This document shows positions 26,227 through 33,844 of a stretch of 34,910 nucleotides of DNA, piece by piece. Source of the DNA: Erysipelotrichia bacterium (GTDB taxonomy: Bacteria; Muiribacteriota; Ozemobacteria; Ozemobacterales; Ozemobacteraceae); assembly GCA_009928855.1 (NCBI GenBank), contig SABV01000009.1:1-34910 (forward strand), written 5' to 3'. Made by a program: the position numbers and the translations under genes. Every line of letters begins with the position of its first letter. Positions within the stretch are counted from its first letter, which is position 1. The notes beneath the pieces were generated by a model. The model had not been told where the DNA came from. It ran no database searches and saw only the letters and a list, made by a program, of their open reading frames with translations.

Positions 26227-27933
26227 TTAGAGGCAGGCCTGTGAAATTATCTGCCTGATTTCCTGTTGCTCTGCATCCTGTTGTAGTAATCTCTGCATCA
26301 GCTGTGCCATTTCGCACTTTTTAAGCCGGGGCACAAGAGTCTTTATCGCTTCAATGGCGGCTGGGCGCATGCTGAATTCTTCGACACCAATACCCAATAA
26401 TGCGGCAAAACCGGCAGGATCAGATGCCATTTCTCCGCAGACGCCAACTTTGATACCAAGGCGGTGAGCATCTTTGACACAGAGATCAATAAGTCTCAAA
26501 AACGGCCGGCTCAGATGATCAGTCAGCCCGGCAAGCTTTTCATTTGTTCGGTCTATGGCGTAAAAGAACTGCAGCAGATCATTAGTGCCGAGACTTATAT
26601 ATCTGGTATAACGGGCAATATCTTCAAGCATAAAAACAGCAGAGGGAACTTCCAGCATTATTCCCCATTCGGGTATTTTTTCGGGCTGCAATTCGTCGAT
26701 AATCCGATTATAAAGCACCGATATGCTCTCGAGTTCTGCCGGCACTGACACCATGGGAAAAATTATGCGGCAGTTTCCGTGCTGAGCTGCTTTTATCATG
26801 GCGCGCAGCTGAGGCTCAAGAATATCAGGTCTGGCCAGCGAAAATCGCACAGACCTGAAACCCATCGCGGGGTTTTCTTCATTAGCGAGAGGCACGTAAC
26901 GCAAAGGCTTATCAGAACCGATGTCGATAGTACGCAAAACCGCCATATCATGGGCAGCCTCGACAACTTTTGTATAAACCTCAGACTGAAACTTTTCTGA
27001 AGGCAGATCCATACTTTCCATAAAAACAAATTCGCTTCTGAAAAGACCGATCCGCTTTATATCAAGCTGCTTCAGCAAATCCAGTTCTTCTGTTCTGGCG
27101 ATGTTGGCAGCAATAACCACTTTAAAACCGTCAGCAGTAATATCAGAAAGAGCCGCAGTCGCGGTATGCTGCACCAGACTGTCGTTAAGACCTTTAATTT
27201 CTTCTTCTCCGGGGTGCAATATCAGACGACAATCCTTACGCGTATCGATAAGAATCATATCGCCTGTACGAGCCACAAGAGAAAGATTGCTGAGCCCGAA
27301 AACAGATGGAATACCCAGCGCACCGGCGAGAATCGCCACATGTGAAGTTGCACCGCCGGTATCCAGACAGACTCCTTTGAGCTGACCGCGGGCAAAGTCA
27401 AGCATTTCGCTGGGAGTAAGTTCTTGAGCAACAAGAACATAGGGTTCATCGCCAATTTCAGTTGCCGGGCCGTCGAGACCCATCAGATGGCGCAGTAGTC
27501 GATCGCCGACATCTTTAATATCGATGGCACGCTCACGCAGGTATGGATCTTCGATAGCAGAAAAAATACCATGCAGCTTATCAACGGTATCTCTTACGAT
27601 ACTTTCGACATTGACTTTTTCTTTTTTGAGCTTCATCACCATCTGCGGCTTAAACTGCGGGTCTTCAAGCATAAGCAGGTGAGAGTCAAAAATTGCAGCA
27701 TATTTTTCGCCATGGCGCTCTTCAGCTCTACGACGAAAATTTTCGATGTCGCCGGCTGTGATTTTAACAGCGGCTTCAAGTCGCTCAAGTTCTTTATCGA
27801 TCTGCTCATCAGTTATAGGCGTACGTTTAACTTCTATACGCTTGCGAAACACGTAACTGCGTGCGGCACACACTCCGTGCGAACCGACAATTCCCTTAAG
27901 TATTACCGACTGTTTTTGCCCTGACTCCGTCAT
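26227..27933 (-). CDS. ptsI: PTS Enzyme I (phosphoenolpyruvate-protein phosphotransferase)
   Basis: First protein of the phosphotransferase relay: takes phosphate from PEP and passes it to HPr. The 568 residues are of normal length. The phosphorylated His198 is in GGATSHVAILAGALGIPSV; the PEP-binding C-terminal barrel has FRSEFVFM, NPAMGFRSVRFSL, GIMLEVPSAVF, SLGTNDLLQF and KVGVCGEMASDP. The frame is open to 27978, but the ATG at 27933, one base after the HPr stop, gives the usual N-terminus, with GAGGAA about ten bases upstream. It is the last gene of a nine-gene operon and is convergent with pyrG. Confidence 0.97.
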   Translation of the reverse strand: MTESGQKQSVILKGIVGSHGVCAARSYVFRKRIEVKRTPITDEQIDKELERLEAAVKITAGDIENFRRRAEERHGEKYAAIFDSHLLMLEDPQFKPQMVMKLKKEKVNVESIVRDTVDKLHGIFSAIEDPYLRERAIDIKDVGDRLLRHLMGLDGPATEIGDEPYVLVAQELTPSEMLDFARGQLKGVCLDTGGATSHVAILAGALGIPSVFGLSNLSLVARTGDMILIDTRKDCRLILHPGEEEIKGLNDSLVQHTATAALSDITADGFKVVIAANIARTEELDLLKQLDIKRIGLFRSEFVFMESMDLPSEKFQSEVYTKVVEAAHDMAVLRTIDIGSDKPLRYVPLANEENPAMGFRSVRFSLARPDILEPQLRAMIKAAQHGNCRIIFPMVSVPAELESISVLYNRIIDELQPEKIPEWGIMLEVPSAVFMLEDIARYTRYISLGTNDLLQFFYAIDRTNEKLAGLTDHLSRPFLRLIDLCVKDAHRLGIKVGVCGEMASDPAGFAALLGIGVEEFSMRPAAIEAIKTLVPRLKKCEMAQLMQRLLQQDAEQQEIRQIISQACL

Positions 27934-27934
27934 T

Positions 27935-28207
27935 TCAAGCCATTTCCTCGCCGAAACCGCTGTCGATGAGAGAAGCAATAGCGTCTACAGCTTCAGACTC
28001 ATCTTCACCATCGGCAGTTATCGTAACCCGCTGCCCGGGGCCGGCTGCAAGCATCATGACTCCCAGAATGCTTTTTGCATTGATTTCAGTATCTTCCTTG
28101 ATCAACTGAATTTCTGAGGCAAATTTTCCGGCAAGTTTTACGACAAGAGAGGCCGGGCGAGCGTGTAACCCAAGCTTGTTCCTTATTTCAACTTCTTTTC
28201 GCTTCAT
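27935..28207 (-). CDS. ptsH: HPr phosphocarrier protein
   Basis: Small carrier (90 residues) that passes phosphate from Enzyme I to the PTS IIA component. His15 in KLGLHARPAS is the phosphorylation site. Ser46 in NAKSILGVMMLAA matches the regulatory site phosphorylated by HPr kinase in Firmicutes and some Proteobacteria, which suggests, but does not prove, an HPrK elsewhere in the genome. AAGGA lies upstream of the ATG. It sits directly between the IID gene and ptsI. Confidence 0.97.
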   Translation of the reverse strand: MKRKEVEIRNKLGLHARPASLVVKLAGKFASEIQLIKEDTEINAKSILGVMMLAAGPGQRVTITADGEDESEAVDAIASLIDSGFGEEMA

Positions 28208-28216
28208 GCTGTGTCC

Positions 28217-29008
28217 TTATATCAGAATTCCCCAGTGACATAGTACCAGGGCAGAAATCATAAGCAGAAAAGAAATCAGCAGCACATCGATTCGCGAACG
28301 ATAGGCAATGGTTCCCAGCGTTACGAGTATCAGTGCTCCCAATCCCTGAACCACTTTTTCACCAAAATAAAAATATTCGAGAGGCAGATTGGTCAACAGA
28401 AATGGCGTGTGCAGGTTTACATGATTCGGAATCAGGTAAGCCAGCAGAACCAGAGTTCCATAACGCAGACTCTGCCGAATCTGCGGAAACTGGAATTGGC
28501 GAAGAGACCTGATAACATGGGTTCCCTCGCGATAACCCCAAAAGATGCCGGCAAATCTGAAATAGAGATGCGGAATATTATAAAGCAGCAAAAAAATCAA
28601 TGGCGTAAGAAGGTAATTGCCAAAAGCAAAAACCAGAGCAACAGCTGCTACAAACGGGCGCCAGCTATCCCAGAAAAGGCCATCGCCAATTGCAGCGCAG
28701 GCAGTCATGAGACCTTCCTTGGTATCATGAATAATATCTTCGGTAATTTCACCCCGGCTCAGGCGCTCTTCTAGGGCAAGAGTGACCCCCAGAACAATTG
28801 ACGCAAAATACGGGTTGGTATTGAAGTATTCGAGATGACGCAGGTAGGCTGCCTCTCTGGCTGGACCGGCATCATGCAGGCGGTCTAGACCTGGGCTTAT
28901 GGCATAAAGAAAACCCATGCTCATCATCCCACGATAATTCCAGGAGGATTGAAGAAAAAAACTTCGAAAAGCTATGTTAAGCAGTAAGAGGCGAGGCAGT
29001 ACTCTCAT
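28217..29008 (-). CDS. PTS mannose-family IID component
   Basis: Membrane partner of IIC in mannose/sorbose-type permeases. The 263 residues contain the family blocks LNIAFRSFFLQSSWNYRGMMSMGFLYAISPGL and LEYFNTNPYFASIVLGVTLALEE, then GDGLFWDSWRPFVAAVAL and several hydrophobic segments at the C-terminal half. The ATG at 29008 overlaps the IIC stop (ATGA) and has GGGAATGG upstream, so I use it and not the TTG at 29026. The sugar cannot be assigned; this family transports mannose, glucose, fructose, sorbose, N-acetylgalactosamine and others. Confidence 0.93.
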   Translation of the reverse strand: MRVLPRLLLLNIAFRSFFLQSSWNYRGMMSMGFLYAISPGLDRLHDAGPAREAAYLRHLEYFNTNPYFASIVLGVTLALEERLSRGEITEDIIHDTKEGLMTACAAIGDGLFWDSWRPFVAAVALVFAFGNYLLTPLIFLLLYNIPHLYFRFAGIFWGYREGTHVIRSLRQFQFPQIRQSLRYGTLVLLAYLIPNHVNLHTPFLLTNLPLEYFYFGEKVVQGLGALILVTLGTIAYRSRIDVLLISFLLMISALVLCHWGILI

Positions 29009-29799
29009 TTTTTTGCCATTCCCCAACTGTTTTTATAAATGACTACCATAGCGGCAATAACGCCAAGCCATATTTTGGCAGGCAAAAAGGTAAATATCAG
29101 AACTGCCCCGATAAAATATCTTATTTCGTCACGATTTTTAAGACACATACTCGCCAGCACCGAAAAACCAATAGCCGGCAAAAGCCCCTGCACCACTATA
29201 AATCCGCTTGAATGTTTAAAACTGATGGTCTGAGTAAAGTATTTTAAGGGCTCCACACCAAGCCAGACAATTAAAAAACAAAAAATAAAAGCCTTTGTGA
29301 AAGTAAAAAAGCCTCCGAGGGTATGCCCAAAAGCAATTGCCCAAAGCTGGTTTTCTTCGACTTTTTGCGTCACCCAGCCATCAATGCTGGTGTTCAGCCT
29401 TCTTACAAACATATCCATGCTTCGCCCAAGCAGACCCAGAGCGACAGAAAGCAACAAAGCCACCGTATAGCAAATCTCACGTTCAGAGTAGGTTTCGTAA
29501 CTATGCCCCGCGATAAAGCCAAGAGCAACAGAAAGAACCGAGGCAAGCGCTGCGTCAGGCGGAACATTCATTCCAAGAGGCAACTGTTCTATCCAGAGTA
29601 ACTGAAGAATGACGCCGACCATCAAACCAAGCTGCAAGCCGGCCGAAGCTTCTCCATAAAGATTTCCCAGGAATAGCCCGGTAAGAGGCGCCGCCACGAT
29701 AGGTTGAGAAATCATAAACTGCCATGTAGCGGTCGAATCAAGGTCTACGATTCCACCTATCATGGCAATCAAAAGTGATGCAGAAAAATGTTCTGGCAT
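29005..29799 (-). CDS. PTS mannose-family IIC component
   Basis: Integral membrane sugar channel of the mannose/sorbose PTS family. The 264 residues hold seven to eight hydrophobic segments and the family blocks MIGGIVDLDSTATWQFMISQPIVAAPLTGLFLG and GLQLGLMVGVILQLLWIEQLPLGMNVPPDAALASVL. The ATG at 29799 has GGAG five bases upstream; the frame continues further upstream into the binding-protein gene, but without support. It follows the solute-binding protein by 14 bases and overlaps the IID gene. Confidence 0.93.
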   Translation of the reverse strand: MPEHFSASLLIAMIGGIVDLDSTATWQFMISQPIVAAPLTGLFLGNLYGEASAGLQLGLMVGVILQLLWIEQLPLGMNVPPDAALASVLSVALGFIAGHSYETYSEREICYTVALLLSVALGLLGRSMDMFVRRLNTSIDGWVTQKVEENQLWAIAFGHTLGGFFTFTKAFIFCFLIVWLGVEPLKYFTQTISFKHSSGFIVVQGLLPAIGFSVLASMCLKNRDEIRYFIGAVLIFTFLPAKIWLGVIAAMVVIYKNSWGMAKK

Positions 29800-29813
29800 A
29801 AAATCTCCGGCTG

Positions 29814-31112
29814 TCAGCGTCTGGAGTTCCACTCGGTAACAAAGTCATTGAGTGCATATTCAGGGGTCAAATCACCATTCAAAACCTGCTTGAGCTTTTC
29901 GCCAAGCGGGGCATATATCTCGCCACGCACAGGGTTGTTGATAACCTTGCGGCTCATCTGCAACTGTCTTATAAATGTTTGCAGATAAGGGTCTTTTTTG
30001 AGTTCGGCGGCACCAAAAACGCTTCTACGCGCCGGCAATCCGAAATTCACCATCGTCAGCTGCTTCTGAATATCAGGCGAAAACATAAACCTGGCAAATT
30101 TAAGTGCCGCATCGCGATTTTTGGAAGTTTTCGCGATAACGATGGTCTGACATCCTGTTGGTGAATAGGTTCCGTGGGGGCCTTCCGGGATTGGGGCAAT
30201 CCCAAGGTTTTCATTATGGTCTCTGAAGGCAGAACCCTCTAGAACAGCGTGAATTGCCCATGGCCCCGAAAAAATTATACTTACCTGGCCACTGCCAAAA
30301 CTGTTTATCATTGTCTGATAAACATTTGAGCGCAGGTTAACCGGCGGTACCGCTTTTAAGCGATCTTTGAGATGTAACAAAAATTCCATGGCCTTGCTGG
30401 CAGCGTCTGATTTTATAGCTAAAGAGCCATCAGGAGCGAAATACTGGCCGCCAAAACCAAAAAAGAAAGGCTCAAAATACCACGCATTCGGATAAATAAA
30501 AAAACCGTAACGACCAAGACTACTGTCAGTTAAAGCAGCAATAGCAGAAGAAAATTCATCAAAATTCCCTGGCACTTCAAGCGATTTTTCACTGAGGTGA
30601 GCCTTGTTATAAAACATTGCCAGGCAGTCGACAGAGAGGGGAATAGCCCAGTATTTTTCTTTATGCGTTACCACACCCCTGGCGACCGGCACCATATCGT
30701 CAAGCTCTGCGCTGATGTCGCTGGCCGGAATTTCTTGTATAAAAGAACCATCTGCAAAATCAGACAGCCAGAAACGGTCAGCACGCAAAAGATCAGGCCC
30801 GGCACCGGCTTTTATGCTTTCTTTGAATTTCTCGCGGGCTTTATAAAAATCGACAACAACAGAATTTACTTCGATACCGGGGTTCTGCTTGCAGAAATCA
30901 TCAATTATTGCCGGCATAGCCCGGGCTTCCGGGCCTTCCATGGTATTCCAGAATTCAAGTCTGATTTTAGAAGCCGACGATGCCGAACCGCTTTTTTCAT
31001 CTGAACAGGCAAGAAGCAACAGCGAGAAAACAAGCAACGCAGATATGCCCAGAAGGGCTGTAAGCAACGACTGGCGTTTTTTTGCTATCTCTTTTGTCTG
31101 GCAAGTTTTCAT
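29814..31112 (-). CDS. Extracellular sugar-binding lipoprotein (ABC type)
   Basis: Family 1 solute-binding protein of the MalE/UgpB kind, 432 residues. A basic N-terminus, hydrophobic core and lipobox LLAC (33-36) make Cys36 the lipidated first residue; Ser at +2 would allow outer-membrane sorting by the E. coli rule. The mature part has the expected pattern IRLEFWNTMEGPEARAMPAIIDDF, GAGPDLLRADRFWLSDFA, KYWAIPLSVDCLAMFYNK, SGPWAI and GCQTIVIAKTSKNRDAALKFARF. The ATG at 31112 lacks a clear ribosome site; an in-frame TTG at 31121 follows GCAGG and is an alternative start. Odd context: it lies between an ABC ATPase and PTS IIC, with no ABC permease gene. Confidence 0.92.
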   Translation of the reverse strand: MKTCQTKEIAKKRQSLLTALLGISALLVFSLLLLACSDEKSGSASSASKIRLEFWNTMEGPEARAMPAIIDDFCKQNPGIEVNSVVVDFYKAREKFKESIKAGAGPDLLRADRFWLSDFADGSFIQEIPASDISAELDDMVPVARGVVTHKEKYWAIPLSVDCLAMFYNKAHLSEKSLEVPGNFDEFSSAIAALTDSSLGRYGFFIYPNAWYFEPFFFGFGGQYFAPDGSLAIKSDAASKAMEFLLHLKDRLKAVPPVNLRSNVYQTMINSFGSGQVSIIFSGPWAIHAVLEGSAFRDHNENLGIAPIPEGPHGTYSPTGCQTIVIAKTSKNRDAALKFARFMFSPDIQKQLTMVNFGLPARRSVFGAAELKKDPYLQTFIRQLQMSRKVINNPVRGEIYAPLGEKLKQVLNGDLTPEYALNDFVTEWNSRR

Positions 31113-31140
31113 CAATTGCAACAGGCCTGCCTATGTCACA

Positions 31141-31164
31141 GAAGGAGGGCTTGAACCCTCCTTC
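31141..31164 (-). promoter_or_regulatory. Intercistronic hairpin before the binding-protein gene
   Basis: GAAGGAGGG and CCCTCCTTC form a perfect nine-base-pair stem with a six-base loop, in the only long gap (89 bases) of the operon. No T-run follows on either strand, so it is not an intrinsic terminator. It may mark an mRNA processing or stabilising site that raises binding-protein expression, or a regulator-binding site. Confidence 0.65.
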
Positions 31165-31201
31165 AATCTGGTTTCGAGACACATTTAAGTTCTGAGCGAC
31201 C

Positions 31202-32320
31202 TTAATCGGCTTTGCGCTCAATTCTTTTGGTATCAGACTGCTTGAAGAGGTGAAAACAATTCACCGGAATATGAGCGGTGACGTTCTGCCCGACTTCAAC
31301 CTTTACTGATGGCTCTACTCTGGCATTGATCGTGTGACCATTGGTAGAAACCAGATACAAATAGGTTTCTGCGCCCATTGGTTCGATGAGATCAACGCGG
31401 CAGGGTAATTCAAGAGTCTTGATCGACTTATCGGAGTTATTGATGAGAATATGTTCAGGTCTGATTCCCATAAACATATCATTTTCAAATTCATTCGCGA
31501 AGTGCTCGCTCAGATTGAGCTGCCAGCCATGCAGTTTGTCGCTGTCTTTGGCCGGAAGCGCCATTCCCTGCTCACTGCGCTTAACCTTCAGAATATTCAT
31601 TGGCGGCGAACCGATAAAAGTAGCAACAAATACGTTGGCCGGGCGGTCGTAAATAACCCCTGGAACGTCATACTGCTGAATGATACCTTCGTGCAGCAGA
31701 ACAATACGGTCGGCCATGGTCATGGCTTCGACCTGATCATGCGTTACATAAACGAAAGTGGTTTTAAGACGCTGGTGAAGCTTCTTGATTTCGGCACGCA
31801 TCTGTACACGCAGCTTGGCATCAAGATTAGAGAGGGGCTCATCCATAAGAAAAACTTTTGGCTCGCGAACGATGGCTCGCCCAAGGGCTACGCGCTGACG
31901 CTGACCACCAGAAAGCTGTTTCGGAAGGCGATCCAGGTATTCTGTAAGCCCAAGAATCTGTGCAGCCTCGTTAACACGGTGAGCTATTTCCGATTCAGGA
32001 ATTTTGCGAAGTTTGAGACCAAAAGAAAGATTATCTCTGACATTCATGTGCGGATAAAGAGCATAGTTTTGAAAAACCATGGCTATATCGCGATCTTTTG
32101 GCGGCAAATTGTTGACCACCACGTCTCCAATCTTGATTTCACCTTCGGTGATATCCTCAAGACCAGCTACCATACGCAGGCTGGTGCTTTTTCCACATCC
32201 AGACGGGCCGACAAGCACGACAAATTCTTTGTCTTCTACGTGCAGATCTATCCCTTTGACTGTAGCTTCTTTAGCACCGTCATAAGTTTTTACAACCTTG
32301 GAAAAATTGATTGAAGCCAT
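31202..32320 (-). CDS. ABC sugar-importer ATPase (MsmX/UgpC/MalK type)
   Basis: ATP-hydrolysing subunit of carbohydrate uptake ABC transporters. The 372 residues have Walker A GPSGCGKST, Q-loop VFQNYALYPHM, signature LSGGQRQRVALGRA, Walker B KVFLMDEPLSNLD and the switch His in VYVTHDQVEAMTMADR, followed by a C-terminal TOBE/MalK-type regulatory region from about 240. Single ATPases of this group (MsmX) are known to serve several importers whose operons lack their own ATPase. GAGGG lies before the ATG. The gene follows PTS IIB by 14 bases, and no permease subunits are found in the operon. Confidence 0.95.
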   Translation of the reverse strand: MASINFSKVVKTYDGAKEATVKGIDLHVEDKEFVVLVGPSGCGKSTSLRMVAGLEDITEGEIKIGDVVVNNLPPKDRDIAMVFQNYALYPHMNVRDNLSFGLKLRKIPESEIAHRVNEAAQILGLTEYLDRLPKQLSGGQRQRVALGRAIVREPKVFLMDEPLSNLDAKLRVQMRAEIKKLHQRLKTTFVYVTHDQVEAMTMADRIVLLHEGIIQQYDVPGVIYDRPANVFVATFIGSPPMNILKVKRSEQGMALPAKDSDKLHGWQLNLSEHFANEFENDMFMGIRPEHILINNSDKSIKTLELPCRVDLIEPMGAETYLYLVSTNGHTINARVEPSVKVEVGQNVTAHIPVNCFHLFKQSDTKRIERKAD

Positions 32321-32334
32321 GTTTTGCCCTCGCT

Positions 32335-32799
32335 TTACAAAATGTCACCCAGTGGCATTGGTTCGTTCTGTGGTGTTGGTTGAAAAACCGGATCCATTCC
32401 GGCTTCTAAGATAAGTTCAAAATATCGACGATCATCATCACTGACGTGCAGTGCTTCAAAGATTTCTTCTTTGTCGTCACGCGAATGCATGCCGCCAACG
32501 TTAAAGCGTCGGGGCGCAATTCCCTTTTGCAGACACTCCCAGGCGTCTTTCGGAGAAGAAACCAGAATAAAGGATTTGTCAGAAACTGCCGCAGCAGCTA
32601 TTTCAGTGGTCGAGAAAAATTGCAGATCAACCTCAGGAGGAACACTCAGCGCCATCAGTTCCTGGCGCATAATGTCTTCACTGATTCTGTCATTAACCAC
32701 AAGCAGGCGGTCTGGTTTGATTTCGGGTAACCAGCTGACAATAACCTGTCCGTGAATAAGTCTGTCGTCAATTCGTAAAAATGCAGTAGGTGTTGTCAT
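32335..32799 (-). CDS. PTS mannose-family IIB component
   Basis: Cytoplasmic component that takes phosphate from IIA and gives it to the sugar at the IIC/IID channel. The 154 residues start with the active-site motif FLRIDDRLIHGQVIVSWLP, with phosphorylated His16, and include LLVVNDRISEDIMRQELM and FNVGGMHSRDDKEE, all family-typical. It overlaps the IIA stop codon (ATGA). IIA and IIB are separate proteins here, unlike the fused ManX of E. coli. Confidence 0.95.
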   Translation of the reverse strand: MTTPTAFLRIDDRLIHGQVIVSWLPEIKPDRLLVVNDRISEDIMRQELMALSVPPEVDLQFFSTTEIAAAAVSDKSFILVSSPKDAWECLQKGIAPRRFNVGGMHSRDDKEEIFEALHVSDDDRRYFELILEAGMDPVFQPTPQNEPMPLGDIL

Positions 32800-33209
32800 G
32801 CTTTTTTTGCAGTTCTTTTCTCGAAAAATTCTTTTAAATTGATAATACTTCTGGTGCCACTCGACTGCACCTTCGCTGCCAATTCTTTGAGTTCTACACC
32901 CTCACGGTAACCAATGGCTTCAAGCAACATTGGCAGGTTCACTCCCGTCAGAATCTCAACTTTTTCGGTTTTCATGAGTTCTACGCAAACATTAGTAGCG
33001 CTGCCACCCATAATATCAGTCAGAATAAGACAACCATCGGCACGATACTTTTCTATTGCTTCATTTGCTTTTTGTCTCAAGCTATCCAAAGATTCCCGGG
33101 CTGTAAAAGAAACGGGAGATACATGTTCAGGTTCACCCATAATCAAGGCTGCTGTTGCTACAAGCTGCTCTGAAAGAGTCCCGTGTGTAATAACAATTAC
33201 TCCGATCAT
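32796..33209 (-). CDS. PTS mannose-family IIA component
   Basis: Takes phosphate from HPr on His9 (VIVITHGTLSEQLV) and passes it to IIB. The 137 residues also show the conserved ILTDIMGGSATNVCVEL and ILTGVNLPMLLEAI blocks. A GGAGGA ribosome site lies inside the end of the HutP-like gene, three bases before which the ATG follows the stop; the pair is therefore cotranscribed and probably coupled. It is the first PTS gene of the operon. Confidence 0.95.
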   Translation of the reverse strand: MIGVIVITHGTLSEQLVATAALIMGEPEHVSPVSFTARESLDSLRQKANEAIEKYRADGCLILTDIMGGSATNVCVELMKTEKVEILTGVNLPMLLEAIGYREGVELKELAAKVQSSGTRSIINLKEFFEKRTAKKA

Positions 33210-33212
33210 TTG

Positions 33213-33671
33213 TCAGTCCTCCAGGCAGTGATAAAGAATACGACTGGCCGAAATTTCATAATCAACTTCAAGACCGGGCAAGCCGAGAGTGCCAAAAATA
33301 CCCATGGCAATGTCGCTGCCACGAACGGCAAGACCAATTTTTAAACCGCCCCCGGTAACACTTGTCAGGGGGCCGTCAAAAGAACGAAAAATACCATCTA
33401 TGAGCTGAGTTATCGCATGGCGGTTCTTCATGTTAATAGCGACAAGACCACTGTTTTCGGCGGCGCCGAATGTGTTTCGCAAAATTTTACTTTTAAGATT
33501 GTCACCACTGCCGCCAGCTCTGGTTATCACGGCACTGACCCCCTGAGATCTGAGAAAAGTTATCAGATCATCATCAAGATCATTGTCGATCATACTGCAA
33601 AGCATGGCTGCTTTGGAAAGCGAAACTCTGCCTTCCTGGAGTAAAACATTCTCAAAAGCAAGCTGGCTCAT
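33213..33671 (-). CDS. HutP-family RNA-binding regulator, first gene of the PTS operon
   Basis: This 152-residue protein matches, from memory, the pattern of Bacillus HutP, a hexameric, ligand- and Mg-dependent RNA-binding antiterminator of the histidine operon. Matching parts are the Gly/Lys-rich AGGSGDNLKSKI (52-63), AAENSGLVA followed by RHA (70-86), GGGLKIGLAVRG (107-118) and IAMGIFGTLGLPGLE (121-135), ending in a region with His148. Of the three His ligands expected for HutP, His85 and His148 have counterparts, but the second is Gln89. So the ligand probably differs from L-histidine. The ATG at 33671 has AGGTG six bases upstream; an in-frame TTG at 33701 is less likely. It lies three bases before PTS IIA. 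Confidence 0.75.
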   Translation of the reverse strand: MSQLAFENVLLQEGRVSLSKAAMLCSMIDNDLDDDLITFLRSQGVSAVITRAGGSGDNLKSKILRNTFGAAENSGLVAINMKNRHAITQLIDGIFRSFDGPLTSVTGGGLKIGLAVRGSDIAMGIFGTLGLPGLEVDYEISASRILYHCLED

Positions 33672-33710
33672 GTACACCTGGTTCTTTAAATTAACAGTCA
33701 ATCAGCGAAT

Positions 33711-33739
33711 ATTATAGGTTTGCGTCCGACCAATGTCAA
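33711..33739 (-). promoter_or_regulatory. Perfect consensus sigma-70 promoter of the PTS operon
   Basis: On the minus strand, TTGACA (33734-33739), a 17-base spacer and TATAAT (33711-33716) match the consensus in all twelve positions. The predicted start near 33704 gives a leader of about 33 bases before the ATG at 33671. Such strong promoters usually need control after initiation or by a repressor; no operator is obvious. Confidence 0.85.
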
Positions 33740-33811
33740 GAAAACTAAAAGCAATCTCGATTCGTGCAAACGCCAAATAACGATCATACAAAAATTTTTG
33801 CTTTTTTCGTT

Positions 33812-33817
33812 TATAAA
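33812..33817 (+). promoter_or_regulatory. Possible -10 element of the outer-membrane protein gene
   Basis: TATAAA lies 28 bases before the ATG at 33845, behind an A/T-rich tract that could act as an UP element. No acceptable -35 is found at 16-18 bases, so this is only a tentative -10. Confidence 0.3.
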
Positions 33818-33844
33818 AGACATTTGCATGTCGATAGCTGCAAC

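Noticed and set aside
31113-31201. Intrinsic terminator reading of the hairpin before the binding-protein gene
   Set aside because: The stem is perfect, but no U-tract follows on either strand, so it is kept only as a processing or regulatory element.
31451-32314. Long open frame on the plus strand antisense to the ABC ATPase
   Set aside because: It mirrors the codons of a clear ATPase gene, has no ribosome site and shows no recognisable protein features.
33618-33640. Imperfect hairpin GGAAGGC/GCTTTCC inside the start of the HutP-like gene
   Set aside because: Seven pairs with one G-U and an eight-base loop inside coding sequence is within chance expectation; no T-run follows.
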